Assembly: GCF_001039355.2 (NCBI RefSeq)
Contig: NW_019775292.1
Location: forward strand, 368,331 to 432,330
Length of the DNA stretch: 64,000 nucleotides
Origin: Lingula anatina
Taxonomy: Eukaryota > Brachiopoda > Lingulata > Lingulida > Lingulidae
Reading direction: 5' to 3'
Shown here: piece after piece, positions 1-11,693 of the stretch
How positions within the stretch are numbered: position 1 is the stretch's first letter
How the letters are laid out: each line of letters begins with the position of its first letter
Program-made: the position numbers and the translations under genes
The notes under the pieces: model-generated
Database searches by the model: none
What the model saw: only the letters and a program-made list of their open reading frames with translations
Told to the model about the DNA's origin: nothing

Positions 1-50
1 TATGAGTGAATTTGTAGTTAATATTATATTATACTTATATTGTATTGCAG

Positions 51-3000
51 TCTTCTGATTGGGAACCTGTTCTCATATTTTGAGTTACGTGGAGCCACCA
101 CAATATCAGATAGCAGACGGACAGTGCTGTTTGGAGTGTTTTCAGGGGCCTGTTTCCTTGGTGTTCTTAGCTTTGTGTTTTTGAGAAAGGCACCTTTTAC
201 TTCTAGCAAGGAAATCCAGAATGTTAATATAAGGTACCTGTAATCATATTTTATTATATTTTAAGAAATTCTGGGTTGGTAATTTTGGTTAAATTAAGTA
301 TCTGTTACAGGAAAAAAGAATAAAATTGACACCCTGGAAGATTATCAGATTAAGTGAACAGTATTTTCTTTGAAGATCAATCTTTAAAAAGGTAGATTTC
401 ATAGATTGGTGACGTGTTTAGGGTTAGCTGCTGAAAAAAAATATTGTCATAACATTTACTAAGTAGTCAAGATTTTCCAGTGTATTTGTGAGGTTTAATG
501 TCAAGGAAACTAGTCTCATGTTGTAATTAAATAAGAACTGGACCATGAAAACCCAATGGGTGTAACAGGACTTAATTTGTTGGTGATCATTTTGTCAAAT
601 TGAGTTGCAGTTCCAGTGGAATAAGAACTGGACCAGGGGAACCCAATGGGTAACAATTTTATTTTACTGAAATGATATGGAAGTTGTTGCTTCCTTTTTT
701 GTCACTGTTTAGATATATATGTCAATTTTCAGTTCACCACTCCAGCTTCCCAATCAAGGCAACTAATAAAACCTTGCCTCATTTAGTCAAAATGTTTAGA
801 ATACACACATTTTTTGTGATTCTTTTGTCATTACCTGTGATCAGTTTGATTGTATATGAGGGTGGGTTCAATTTATTACTACTACAATTAGATTTTATCT
901 CCAAGTAGTATGGATAATTCAAGCCATAGTTGCCGGTACAATATGTTTTAATTGTTGAGGGATTCAACCTTGACTTGATTATTAGAAGAACTTTTCAAAA
1001 AGTTAGAACCACAGATTGCTGATTTTTGAAGGGTTTGCTGCTGAGAAAAAAATATTGATCGGTCACACTGAAATAAGATGATATGTCAAGGTAACTCTTA
1101 CATTGTAGAGAATTAAGAACTGAACCAGTTGAAGCTAATTGGTAGTAGAACTTAATTCTACTAATTAAAAAGTCAACCATGCTGCTTTACTTAAAATTGG
1201 AGGTAATAGTTATTCGCTTGCTTTTTGACTGTGAAGACATGCTTATTTTCTGCTTTGATTATTTTGTCAAATTGAGCTACAGTCCCACCATTTCTTTGCT
1301 CAGTTTGAATGTATATGAAGGCAGATTCGTTTGATTACCACACGAGTTGGATTTGCTTTCCAGACCATATTGATAATTCAAGTTGTAATTGGTACTCTGT
1401 GATTTACAGGGTAATGGATTCCTTCTTGCCTTGATTATTTGAAAAAATCATTCAAACAGCCCATTGCTTTATTTTCAAAAGGCTAGATTTAAAGATACGT
1501 ATGATGCGAGTGCCTTGTATGGTATATAAGTTTACAAGTGCCAGTTTCTTACATGACACAAAGTCCACGCCTCATAACCAACCACAGTAACTTGACATAG
1601 GATCTAATTTTAAAATTGGCTTAAGGGGATATAGTTTTGCCTATGTTATCCTATATTTTGTAATTTTTCCAAGTTCATGGTATAATTTTATTTAATGTAA
1701 GATGATTGATTGTAAATTTTTGATATAACTTTCAGTACTGAAGTAGTTAATGTAATGGAAGACAGACCTGCTGGCCCTGTGAAAGCTTTAGGTAAGCAAA
1801 GATCTACATGTTGTGAAAAAGCTGTTACCAAGTATATTCTTGATATAGTGTGTATCAGCAGGGTATTTTTCTTAATCATTATCATATTAAGAATTAGTTT
1901 GTTTATCAGTATGAATGTTTATTTTGTCACTTAAACTTTTATTACTTCCCATTTAAGTTTGTTAGTTTGCATTCACTGTAGATAAGAATTGCTCTGATAT
2001 ATGTTTTATTTCTGTTATTGCAGTTCAGTCTTTCAAGTTGATGGCCACAAAAAACATGCTGCTGCTCAGCGTATGCTTTGCTTATACAGGTAATATCAGC
2101 CAAAATATACCCTATAAAGTTTATATATTGCTGGCCTCAGGCTTGTCCTAGAAGTTTTAACTAGCTTTGTTGTTATAATTTTTTCAAGTGGGTGATTAAC
2201 AACAAGAAGGACAAGGACAGGAACAACAGTTTGGGGGGGGGGGGGGTTGATTTTGGGTGTTTAACATTCTTGGTAATGGATTATTGATAATGTGATTGTG
2301 ACCTCACTTTCATATGTGCCTTACATAAGTTATGAAATGTCTGGAAAATGGCAACCACTGCATTATTATTATTTACTATATGTGTTATGTAAAGAATGGG
2401 TGTATAAAATATTTAGGAGTTGTGATGTAAACTAGTTTTTCCTGTTTATGTACAAGGAATATTTCTGATTGAATTATTTCCATCATGTTAGTCCAATAAT
2501 TATTAAAAGCCTTTAGGCAACATGTAAATGCTGTCAATACATAAATATAATTTCTGTTTTATATCCAAGGATTGGAGTTAACCTTCTTCAGCGGAGTGTA
2601 TGGGACAAGTGTATCCAATACCAAAATACTAAAAGACCCGGATGCTCTGATTGGGATCTGTGGAATGTTTATAGGTGCTGGAGAAATAATAGGTAAATAT
2701 CTGGTAGAATTTTATATTGTTGTATATACGATGCATCTTTTTAGAGTATCTGTACAATGATGTGCTGTGTTGGCCTAATGAATTTTTCAAAAAAACTTAA
2801 AATGGACTCTGCTTTAAATGTACTTTACTTCTATTTTTGGTAAATTCAGAACGATTCAGCTCTTAGGTAGAATTTATGTTTAATTTCAGGTGGTGCGGCC
2901 TTTGGGCTGTTGGGAAAGAGAACCAACCGGTTTGGCAGAGACCCCATTGTTTTGTTAGGATTTCTGGTGCATACTGTGGCCTTCTTTCTCATATTCATCA

Positions 3001-4167
3001 ACATCCCAGATATAGCTCCAATTCATAAAACTGAAGATGTGGCTTATTTTTACAGTGTATTTCCAAAGTGAGTGATTTAAAATGTACAGATATTTTAAGA
3101 TATTAGATTTGGTTTCTTAATTTTTTTTTTTTTTTTCATTTTCATTTTGTCTCCACTTTGCACTCCTTCCTATCCTAATGTGAAGAGAGGCAGGTGTCAC
3201 CTCTTATGCACCTGAGGTGGACACAGACCTGAATAATTTTCCACAGAAAAGCTTAGCAGTGTTCTGTTTGGTATCATGCATCACATAAATTTATGAATTT
3301 GATGGTCTGTTTATAAGTGTATTGTTATTTTTCAGCGAATACGTGGCAGTGTTGTGTGGTTTCCTGTTGGGATTTGGTGACAGCACCTTCAACACTCAGG
3401 TGTGTTCTCATATAGATTTCAGAAAAAATATGTTTACAAGTTGTGTTATAAAAATTACAAAATAGAATCATGAGATTAAACATGACAAGTAAACACCCAA
3501 AAGTAATGGAAAGAAAAAAGAATGTTTGTAATTCTTAACTTGTTTCTGCTATATTTGTAGGAAATTTCCCTTTGAATGAGTTGTACTAGAATTTATTGTA
3601 CTGTTAGCTCATTTAACAACACTGATTTCAAATCTTTGAAAAGAGTGCTGTAAGATTGGATACACTTTTAAATTTCCATCAATGAGAATATTTCAAAATT
3701 CATTTTTCTGGTAACTTTTCAGATCTACTCCATACTTGGCTTCATGTACCCAGATGAGAGTGCCCCAGCCTTTGCCCTCTATAAATTTATGCAGGTAAAA
3801 TCTGAAGAAGTTACTAATTTAGAATTAATGTTATAGTATAAATTGTTCAGATAGTAGAATGGTATTAATCCCTGACAGGATCTCTCATGATTTTCTTTAA
3901 GTCAGTAAGAAGATTTTACTCCTGAACTCCTAAAGTTAATTTCTGTGATGTAATTGAATAAGAAATATAACTTATATTTTCCAAAATGTTTCATGTTTCT
4001 AGTCTCTGGCTGCAGCTGTAGCATTCTTCTACAGTGACGTGTTAATGCTGAAGTGGCAGTTGTTGATTTTGCAAGTGATGTGCGTGCTAGGAAGTTTCTG
4101 TTTTTTCATCGTTGAGTGGGGTGCATCACATTTGCATGGACCTGGCATGTACACTTCTATTGATTGA
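51..4167 (+). CDS. MFSD11: MFSD11/UNC93-like transporter, 3' part (8 exons, 5' end outside window)
   Basis: Major facilitator superfamily protein of the UNC93-like MFSD11 group: a multipass membrane protein whose substrate is not established. Exons read as 51-233, 1736-1791, 2024-2089, 2570-2692, 2890-3067, 3336-3399, 3723-3794 and 4003-4167. All junctions are GT-AG and the phases agree, giving about 301 residues to the TGA at 4165-4167. Supporting segments are LLIGNLFSYFELRG, GICGMFIGAGEIIGGAAFG, the loop GKRTNRFGRDP, and FGDSTFNTQIYSILG followed by YPDESAPAFALYKFMQS, which are characteristic of MFSD11. Several hydrophobic helices are visible. The protein ends MYTSID. The N-terminal transmembrane half lies upstream of base 1. 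Identity is recalled from family knowledge, not from a search. Confidence 0.9.
330..1500. repeat. Degenerate direct repeats in an MFSD11 intron
   Basis: The intron 234-1735 contains two to three diverged copies of a unit of roughly 500-600 bp. Recurring words include 'aagaactggacc' near 533 and 623, with the related 'aagaactgaacc' near 1116. 'gctgctga' followed by an A-run and 'atattg' occurs near 430 and 1030. 'gataattcaag' occurs near 912 and 1371. The copies are too diverged to set exact ends by eye. No coding signal was seen. Confidence 0.5.
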
Positions 4168-4405
4168 CAGGAGGTAAGGAAATAACAAATTGAGAAAATC
4201 ATAATACAGAAATGTATAACAGGCCGGGCTTTTGATTCTATACTTATTTGAGGTGCACTAAGTCTTGTAAGACTTTGGAATGTTATAAGATATTAAACTT
4301 ATTGTTTTTTTTTTAATATGGCTGTCTCAGCTGTTAATATATTTGAATTAAAAGAAAGAAATATTTTGGGGATTTTCTTACCTGTTGTTTTGTTCAATGT
4401 TTTAG

Positions 4406-4441
4406 GACTCTGATGACCAACTCTCTGAAATATATGATCAG
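4406..4441 (+). other. Possible 3' UTR or alternative microexon downstream of the MFSD11 stop
   Basis: A 36-bp segment flanked by a good acceptor (tgttttag) and a donor (gtatga). It would follow the donor at 4174 (gag/gtaagg), just past the TGA. In the same phase as the coding exon it reads DSDDQLSEIYDQ. A further candidate at 5087-5110 after a T-rich acceptor reads SGVLRIT and then stops. It could be spliced 3' UTR, an alternative C-terminus, or chance. Confidence 0.3.
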
Positions 4442-5777
4442 GTATGAAAAGGCCGATATGTGTGGGCATTCTTTATGTGAAACTCATTAAACATGGGTCC
4501 TTATCAGAGGTGCACTGTTAACATTATGTCTTTATATGATATAAAATCTTTTATAGAAATTACAGTAAATTTCTTCTAATCACCAACTTGAAGGTGAACA
4601 CTAACTAAAAACATGTTGAGAAAATTAAAATCTATAAACCTTTTTTGTTTTAGAGTATAACATTTTTCTATTTTTTGAGTCACTATTGTAATCAATATGG
4701 AAGCTTGTGAATTATTTATGCAAAAATTTTAATTTGAAACATCAATTTAGACTTTAGATAAATCTGTTGTCTTCTGGAATTTTGTCGTAACATTGTGTAA
4801 TCATGTGTAATTTGTCAGCAAGCCTAATAGTGCTATAACCATTATGAATCATTTATGATGTATTCATAAAATAGTAAATTATAACTATGTGATAAACTTT
4901 GTGCACTGCTGCATGTGTTTTGTTTGAGGTATTGAAAATAGCTGGATAAATATTCTTATACATAGATAAAACCTATTAAAAGTGGAGGTGGTGTGTTTGG
5001 AATGTCTTGTGTATCGAATATTTGTGCTGACTCTTTCATATATTTATTATTTATATTTGTTCTTTATTTTTTTTAGTCTGGAGTCTTAAGAATTACTTAG
5101 AAATTTCACTTTCAACCTTTCCAGGGTGAAGAGGACCACTTATTGTGAGAAATTATTTAGAATAGATGAAATATAGAAAACATTTACCACTTTTTGTGTC
5201 CAAAAATAGTTTTAAAAAGTAGCATGGAGCCTTTATAACTTTATTGCAAAGACAACAACACCAGTAACTTGTGCCCAAGCTTGGAATCATGTCCTGTCCG
5301 TGGACTACTGGCATAAATAGAGAGACTTAAAATGAGTGACTGCCAAAGGAAAGTCACAGTAAATATTTATAGGCAAGAAAGTAAGTGCAAGGGTGACAAG
5401 AAGTGGTGGCTTCAATTGTGAATTTGTTTTCGAACAAAAATAAGGTGAAAACACTGTTGGGTATGATTTTTTAATGAGCATGGAATTGTTCAAATTTGGC
5501 AAAATGTTGATTAAAATGGAAAAATAACTGCCATATTTTGCTACAAATTTGCCCTTTTCTCCTTTAAAATTATATATAAAAATAAATGCAAGAGTGAAAA
5601 AGTGAATTGGTCAAAAAATTGGCCAAAATTGTGATATGAATGAGATTTTTTTGTGCAATTTATATAATGTTGAGAGTATAGTTCCTCTTGAGTTTTATCA
5701 TATTGTATGTACTGAAGATTGTTTTGGCATCAGTGGTGGGTGCTGCAATAAATTGTCAGATCTAACTTATGTTTGAG

Positions 5778-5895
5778 TAAGTACTAGTTACAACAAGAGT
5801 CGTCCACTGTATGCGACATACAAGAGTGTAATTATATCGAGGCGCAGTCTGTAGGACGCATACAGTGGACGACGAGTAGTTGTAACTGACTTACA
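5778..5895. mobile_element. Short foldback element (MITE-like)
   Basis: Inverted arms of about 38 bp: 'gtaagt..agttacaac..gtcgtccactgtatgcg' on the left and its near reverse complement 'cgcatacagtggacgac..gttgtaactgacttac' on the right, around a centre of about 40 bp. No coding capacity. Confidence 0.65.
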
Positions 5896-7860
5896 CCACT
5901 GCTGGCATTTCGAACAATAGGATGAACACACCGAAGCATATGAAAATACAGGCAAGCCTTTATGGGAAATACAAATGCAATTATCCTTTTGTTCAAAGCA
6001 CCAGTCTTGGTATAAGTAAATATGTAGTAACTGATCTTGTAAATCTGTCCAAATTGGTTTTTGTCTAGTCCTTGTCCTAATGTATTTTCTTTTAATCATT
6101 TAGTCTGTTTATTCATGTATTTTTGTTTTTTAGATAAACTAAACAATGACAAAAATCATCAACTCTTTTTGTCATACACCTGAAGATATTATCCATTCTA
6201 TAATAACTATGGTTCTGTAGTAGTGAACTTTATTGTTAACTTGTAAATAGCTACCTTACTTTAGGGATATATACTTTTGCATAATGTACAAGGTCAAATA
6301 AAAATATGTACCAAGATTCAATTGAATTAACACATAAACAACTGTTCATATGATAATCCAAATATTGAAATCCACTTGTCCAGGAGCAATAATTGTGCTT
6401 CTCCTTGAGCACAATTTTTATTTTCAAATATCGAGAAAGAAGTAGCAACATCTTTCTTGTCTATCTCTCCCTAAAATTTATTTAAGTTGAACATTTCAAT
6501 GAAAACAAATGTATAAGAAGATCTTAGTATTTATTTTAAGTCCCTACCTATTTATCTCATACTTACCTGAAATCTGTGCAAAAAACTGAAAGAAAAAAGA
6601 GAAACTAGTTCTTCAAAAATTTTTGTAGTTTATCCAGAAGAGCTACTTTTGATCAGTAAAAAATGTCAATGTTCTGTAAATAAGATTACTTAGATCATAC
6701 TTTATCTCAGAATTACTGATAAGTATGATCTAAGAACAGCAGAAGATATTGGAGAAAAATATGTTTTAAAATGTAGTAGAAGTTAAATTTCCTAATGAAT
6801 GTAGATTATGGTAGCTATAGTTTTTCTCCATAATGGCATTTAGTCTGCGTCATCAATATCACTTTAATGTTATGTAAATAAGACATCTCATTGTTGGTGA
6901 TGAGAAAAATGTTATTTATGTGGAAATACAACACATTTTGGTTATAATTTTTATGTATACAACATATTTATCCAAGGTATCCATATGACATATCTTTACA
7001 CATAATATTAAGTTATTACGTGGGCTTTTATTCTATTTGTGCCTCTAAATTGGGGAACATCAAGCATTTGAGGGCACTATAATAAGATAAACAAAAACAA
7101 GGGTGTACTTGATAGTAATTATCCAATTAAACTGATATACATTCTGTTGATATTTTGTACAGAGTACATTCCACCTTGCTCTTCATAGAAAAAGTTTAGT
7201 TTTGGTTTATCACAATCCAATATTGAAAAATGTATTATTTATTTATTTTTATTATTATCATTATTTATTATTTTTGTATTAACTGAATTTTATGAAATTT
7301 GTGTAACTATAATCTTTGCACAACTCCGACAATTTTTTTGGTCCCAAGGAGTTGGAATACTAGTCTTCTGTATATGAATACTTTGCAATGTGTACAGGTT
7401 GGGTTATGACTTTCTCTGGTTGCAGAGTTTACTTCCTACAACTATTACCACAGCAGCTATGCCAACAGCATAAGTTTACTGGAATGTAATGTTTTCAAAG
7501 TGATTTTTGTGTATTTTTATTATTATCCAAAATAAACTGATCAATATGCATTACACAGAGACCTGTTTTGTAAACTAATGCAGTGTTATATTCTGATAAC
7601 AAGTCTTTTTTATTTGGATTAATTATTGCAAAATATTCTTATGAAATTACAGTGTAGGATTACCAAAAATTTAAAGAAATCTGACATAAAATTTTCATAT
7701 GAACTGCAGCATATTGTAGGATATTGCTTTTCTTCAACATTGTCTTTAAAAAACAAAAAAAAAAGATCTGGACCCAATAATAAAAACTGTGGGAAAAATA
7801 TGTCTCAGTTTTTAAAATGTTAGAAAATTAAGAATATTAATCTTTCGACCATTAAACTTG

Positions 7861-8074
7861 GGCTTCGTTCACATGGAAAGTCTATTTTCTAAAAATCTAT
7901 TTTCTATTCGCGGTATCTTATGATCATGGTGTGTGCCCTGAATATCCCGCAGCGTAATTACTAGCAGCGCGAGCCAGTTACTTATAGCATATTCTATTCA
8001 CAAGATATACCGCAAAGATATACCGCGAATAGAAAATAGATTTTTAGAAAATAGACTTTCCATGTGAACGAACC
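7861..8074. mobile_element. Foldback element (MITE-like) with ~60-bp arms
   Basis: The left arm begins 'ggcttcgttcacatggaaag' and the right arm ends 'ctttccatgtgaacgaaccc'. The arms pair almost perfectly for about 60 bp, through the 'ctattttct' and 'attcgcggtat' words, around a unique centre of about 95 bp. This is typical of a non-autonomous DNA transposon. The target duplication is not clear. Confidence 0.75.
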
Positions 8075-9604
8075 CTTGCTTGGCTATACCACAGGTAAAC
8101 AGGTCATAAAACACTTTCTACTGGTTCAGTTACAACACAGTAACAATGGTTTCACATCCCGGCACTAAGTTCAAAGCATACACTTTTCAGATTAACTACA
8201 ACACATAACAGTTATCAGACAAATACTGTGATGCGCAATAAATCAATAAGCCAATTAAAGTTGACAAATATACAGCTCAGAGCCTGTATCAACTTCAACT
8301 ACAGCACACATCATGATTATATTATTGTTCCTGGCAAATGTATACAATTAAAGGAAATTCCAGTTATTTAAAAGATGCGTCTTTTACATCAGTGCCTTAA
8401 CATGAAATGCAAACAAGTCTGGTAATGGCTGTCCTGCTCTAAAATTGGCAACTGAACATGTCATTTATATATACAAAAATACCATGGTGCTTTATTTCTC
8501 TGCCAAGGAGATGAAGCATTTCCATTTCCTGATTTGTTACTTATTAAATTCTTCACTCAAAAATGGGTTGATTTTGATTAAATTTGCAGGTTATGTAAGA
8601 AATGGGCTATCTTAGAATGGTTACATTAAATATGCTAAAAATCTGTTCATGAAATTATGAATAATTTTAAAAAACAATAATTGAACTGCCTTGGCAGGGG
8701 ACTGCACTCTATGAACACTTTCCTTGTATAAAAATGATCACACATGCCCCTGCATAAAAACTATATCACTTCAGTTCAATGTAGATGGTTAAATGAAAAT
8801 CTGTAATGTATGTACACATGTGTACAAATGTATATGTAACAAAACGCTGTCTTCTGTGTAGAGCAATTTTGTCATCATGATGTCAAGAAAGAAGTAATAA
8901 TACATCATCCATGGGACCCTGCACATGTCTTATTCTCTGGGCTTTCTTCTGAAACTTGTTTGAATCACACTTTCTCCATTTTGGTTCTTAAGTGTGACGC
9001 TGTAGGAAGGACTTGTAATACACTTTCCAAATGGAGAAGTCTTCTGAGGGAGATCACTTTAGGCAAACTGGGCTATCAATTGAGTGTAGATCCTTTCCCT
9101 TCCAGTACATCTAAAAATGAAAGAATTGTACACCAGTATTTTAAATTTGATACATTAAAACAAAAATTTGGTTGGGCCTTTTGGGGCCAACATCCTCTAA
9201 ATACATGCAAAAAAACTTTCCTAAAATTAATGACATCATGCTGATTTTTAAAAGGAACCAGACTTGTTAAAACAAAAAGCAACTCAATAATTTGAAGTAA
9301 AACATAAACATAGTTTGGCACTTATGGGGCGAACATTCCGATAAAACATGTAAAAAGAAAAAAATCAATTACTTTTGTAAAAATTATCCCATCATTCTGA
9401 TTTTCAAAAGGAACCTTTTAACCAAATATTGCTACTCAGAAAAATTAAAGTAAAGAGGCTGTTATACAGTTATAGGGACTGATGATTCAGACGAGGAGAA
9501 TATATGCAGACTCTTTCAGTCTTGAGATTCTAAGATTATAATGCTGAAAATTCTGTATGCCATCATTACTAAAGTAATATCATGAATACAAATTATTTTC
9601 AATT

Positions 9605-9610
9605 TTTATT
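9605..9610 (-). promoter_or_regulatory. Polyadenylation signal AATAAA for the CRADD-like gene
   Basis: Reads 'tttatt' on the + strand, AATAAA on the transcript strand. It lies about 80 bp after the stop codon of the CRADD-like gene, a suitable distance for its poly(A) signal. Confidence 0.55.
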
Positions 9611-9687
9611 GTTACAAATGTACAAAGCTGTAAGTAAATGGACAACAATTACAAATGAGCCTTTTTCTGAATGAGCTAAAAAATCTG

Positions 9688-10804
9688 TTATAAACTAGTA
9701 CCTGCACATCTATTTTGATTCAGTCCCCTTAATGCTGTAATTAGTCCATCCACACTGGCCTCTCGTCCCTTACGCTCACGCCAGGTAGTCAGCATTTGAT
9801 ACACTTGCTCTTTTAAATTTCTGCTATTTCGGTATTCTATATCTGCAATATCAGATTCTTCAAGTCCTAACTCTCTGGCTAGTGACTTCCAGCCCAACAG
9901 GTTGCCATAGTACTTCACTGTTAACTGGAGTGTTTTGTGGTTTAAAACTGGAAGAAAACAGTGATAAATAACACTAAATGCATTAATTCACTGAAATCTT
10001 TTAAAACAGCCCAAAATCATCATAATTCTTTTTTTTCATATTAGTTCAAGTGGAAAAACAGCCTACAAAACTACTGTGAAGATGGTTCTCAACTGAAACA
10101 CTGATCGCATTCACAACGAGTTGAGCCAGGCTTTACAAATCCTGGGGACTAAATATGGCGGACGTACATGAAAGAAAAACCGCCTAATCTTTTAACAGTC
10201 TCTCCGCCTCTCACATGCCTCCCCATGTGTCGTCCCAATGGAGCCGAGATTTAATGACTGTCCCCCCCGCAGGGACGACGTGTGGGGAGGCGTGTGAGAG
10301 GCGGAGAGACTATTAAAAGATTAGGCGGTTTTTCTTTCATGTACGACCGCCATATTTAGTCCCCAGGATTTGTAAAGCCTGGCTCAACTCGTTGTGAATG
10401 TGATCTTTGTTACCAGTATATCAGACCTCATACTACAAGCTGATCTTCAACATACCTTCACATTTTTCTTTTGGTAATTCTTCAGGAGTCATGTACATAT
10501 TTCTTAATCTCTCTTTCTCTTTTAGTTCTGTTAAATCTGTGTCCTCCAGTGCTCGAACTAGCCAATAGTAATTCTCTCTCAGTGACTCTATAAATAGTCT
10601 ATAAGCCTTGGGTCCTCTGCAGGTCAAAATGTCCAGCAAGGCACAAGCCCTGTCTCTAGCGGTGGCCTGTATTGTAATCCTTTCAGCATCATCATCACTT
10701 AAAGCTCCTTCTTGTATAAGAAAAGGAAGAATATCAGACACTCTCAGGTCTTGGACAATGGCTACTCTATTTTTTCTGAGTATAAACCTTTCCGTCTCAT
10801 TCAT
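9688..10804 (-). CDS. CRADD: CRADD/RAIDD-like adaptor (CARD + death domain), complete
   Basis: Two coding exons on the minus strand, 10804-10456 and 9947-9688, joined in phase 1 (GAA G / TT TTA) with a GT-AG intron. They give 202 residues, against about 199 in human CRADD. Residues ~1-90 form a CARD, with the family segment LLDILTCRGPKAYRLFIESL. Residues ~120-200 form a death domain (YYGNLLGWKSLARELGLEES..., then TTWRERKGREASVDGLITAL). In vertebrates CRADD bridges PIDD1 and caspase-2 through these two domains to control apoptosis; that role here is inference. The ATG at 10804 sits 31 bp inside an exon whose acceptor AG is at 10837-10836. A likely 5' UTR exon ends with a donor at 11244-11243. 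The gene is head to head with the USO1-like gene. Confidence 0.9.
10103..10405. mobile_element. 303-bp hairpin element inside the CRADD-like intron
   Basis: Two inverted arms of 134 bp (10103-10236 and 10272-10405) with only a few mismatches, separated by a 35-bp spacer that contains a C-run. The ends read 'gatcgcattcacaacgag' and 'ctcgttgtgaatgtgatc'. It fills most of the intron 9948-10455. It looks like a palindromic MITE, and its transcript would fold into a long hairpin. Confidence 0.85.
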
Positions 10805-11245
10805 TTTGTCTTGCTTTAAATATCTTTTTTAAAACCTAAAAAACAGAAAAGATGTATGATGTTATGTATAGTTTGACATAGATGAAAGCACTTCAGTACT
10901 GTCTTTAATGCATAATACGTGTATTTATCTAAAGTAGACAACTTGTTACTGGGGAAGTCTTGTAAAATGAATAAGAAACTTTGTTGGTCTTTAACTGGTA
11001 CTTCTTAAAAATTAAATACTCAGTACCCAGTATCTTACGTAGTTAATATCTAAGATTATTCAAATGAAGATTTTATAGATTGCATCCATCAATTAAATCT
11101 GCTCCCCTGAGATACAGATGTGGTAATTTTAATCTAAACAAAAGGTATGAGTATTGCTGCTGTATCTAAATTGACTGCCTGTATAACCACTTTCACTTTC
11201 AAACTTTCAGTTAAAGTTAGTCATTTATTATAAATAAATCTTACC

Positions 11246-11693
11246 TTCAAGATTTCGAATTATTCCACCGATATTCTATCTTGTGTTGGCTATGTTTAAG
11301 TCAGATTCAACTGCTTTCAGTCTTAATTATCACAGATGACAGTAAATAGCAATGTCTGGTGACGCTTCTATTAAACTCCTATTTTGATGTTTGACACAGT
11401 TGAGAACAGTGCATTTCAACGTTATTTTTTACATGACTTTGGGCATAAAGTTTGTTAATGAACATTAAATCATGCTGTACAATGCTTTGTTTAGTGGGGC
11501 CAATAAATTTCTACTTTCAGAAATCCTCGGTACTAGTATAAAAGTGTCAAAGTCGACACGCTTTTTCACATTCCAGTTTCCAACCTACCTATATACATCA
11601 AGAGGACTCTGGGACATTAATGGAAACATCCGGCGGAAGTACCACGTCCTCACGCACGCATGCGTCAGTTGCCAACCTGGAAGTGTAGGAGGG
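11246..11693. promoter_or_regulatory. Putative shared (bidirectional) promoter of the CRADD-like and USO1-like genes
   Basis: The probable non-coding first exon of the CRADD-like gene ends at a donor at 11244-11243 (minus strand). The USO1 ATG is at 11694 (plus strand). Fewer than 450 bp therefore hold both transcription starts. The USO1-proximal part is locally GC-richer, with several CpGs ('catccggcggaag', 'cctcacgcacgcatgcgtca'). No TATA box is evident. Start sites are inferred. Confidence 0.5.

Larger units (their letters stand above)
4168..9604. other. Convergent intergenic region between the MFSD11-like and CRADD-like genes
   Basis: AT-rich DNA with no convincing gene; short open frames here have no coding character. 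It includes the probable 3' UTR of the MFSD11-like gene and two foldback elements (5778-5895 and 7861-8074). It also has a small hairpin at about 6687-6733, whose arms read 'cttagatcatac' and 'gtatgatctaag', and a two-copy diverged tandem repeat of about 150 bp near 9150-9440. Confidence 0.6.

Noticed and set aside
8960-9321. Overlapping open frames on both strands downstream of the CRADD-like gene
   Set aside because: The region is a diverged tandem repeat; neither frame has a recognisable domain or splice structure.
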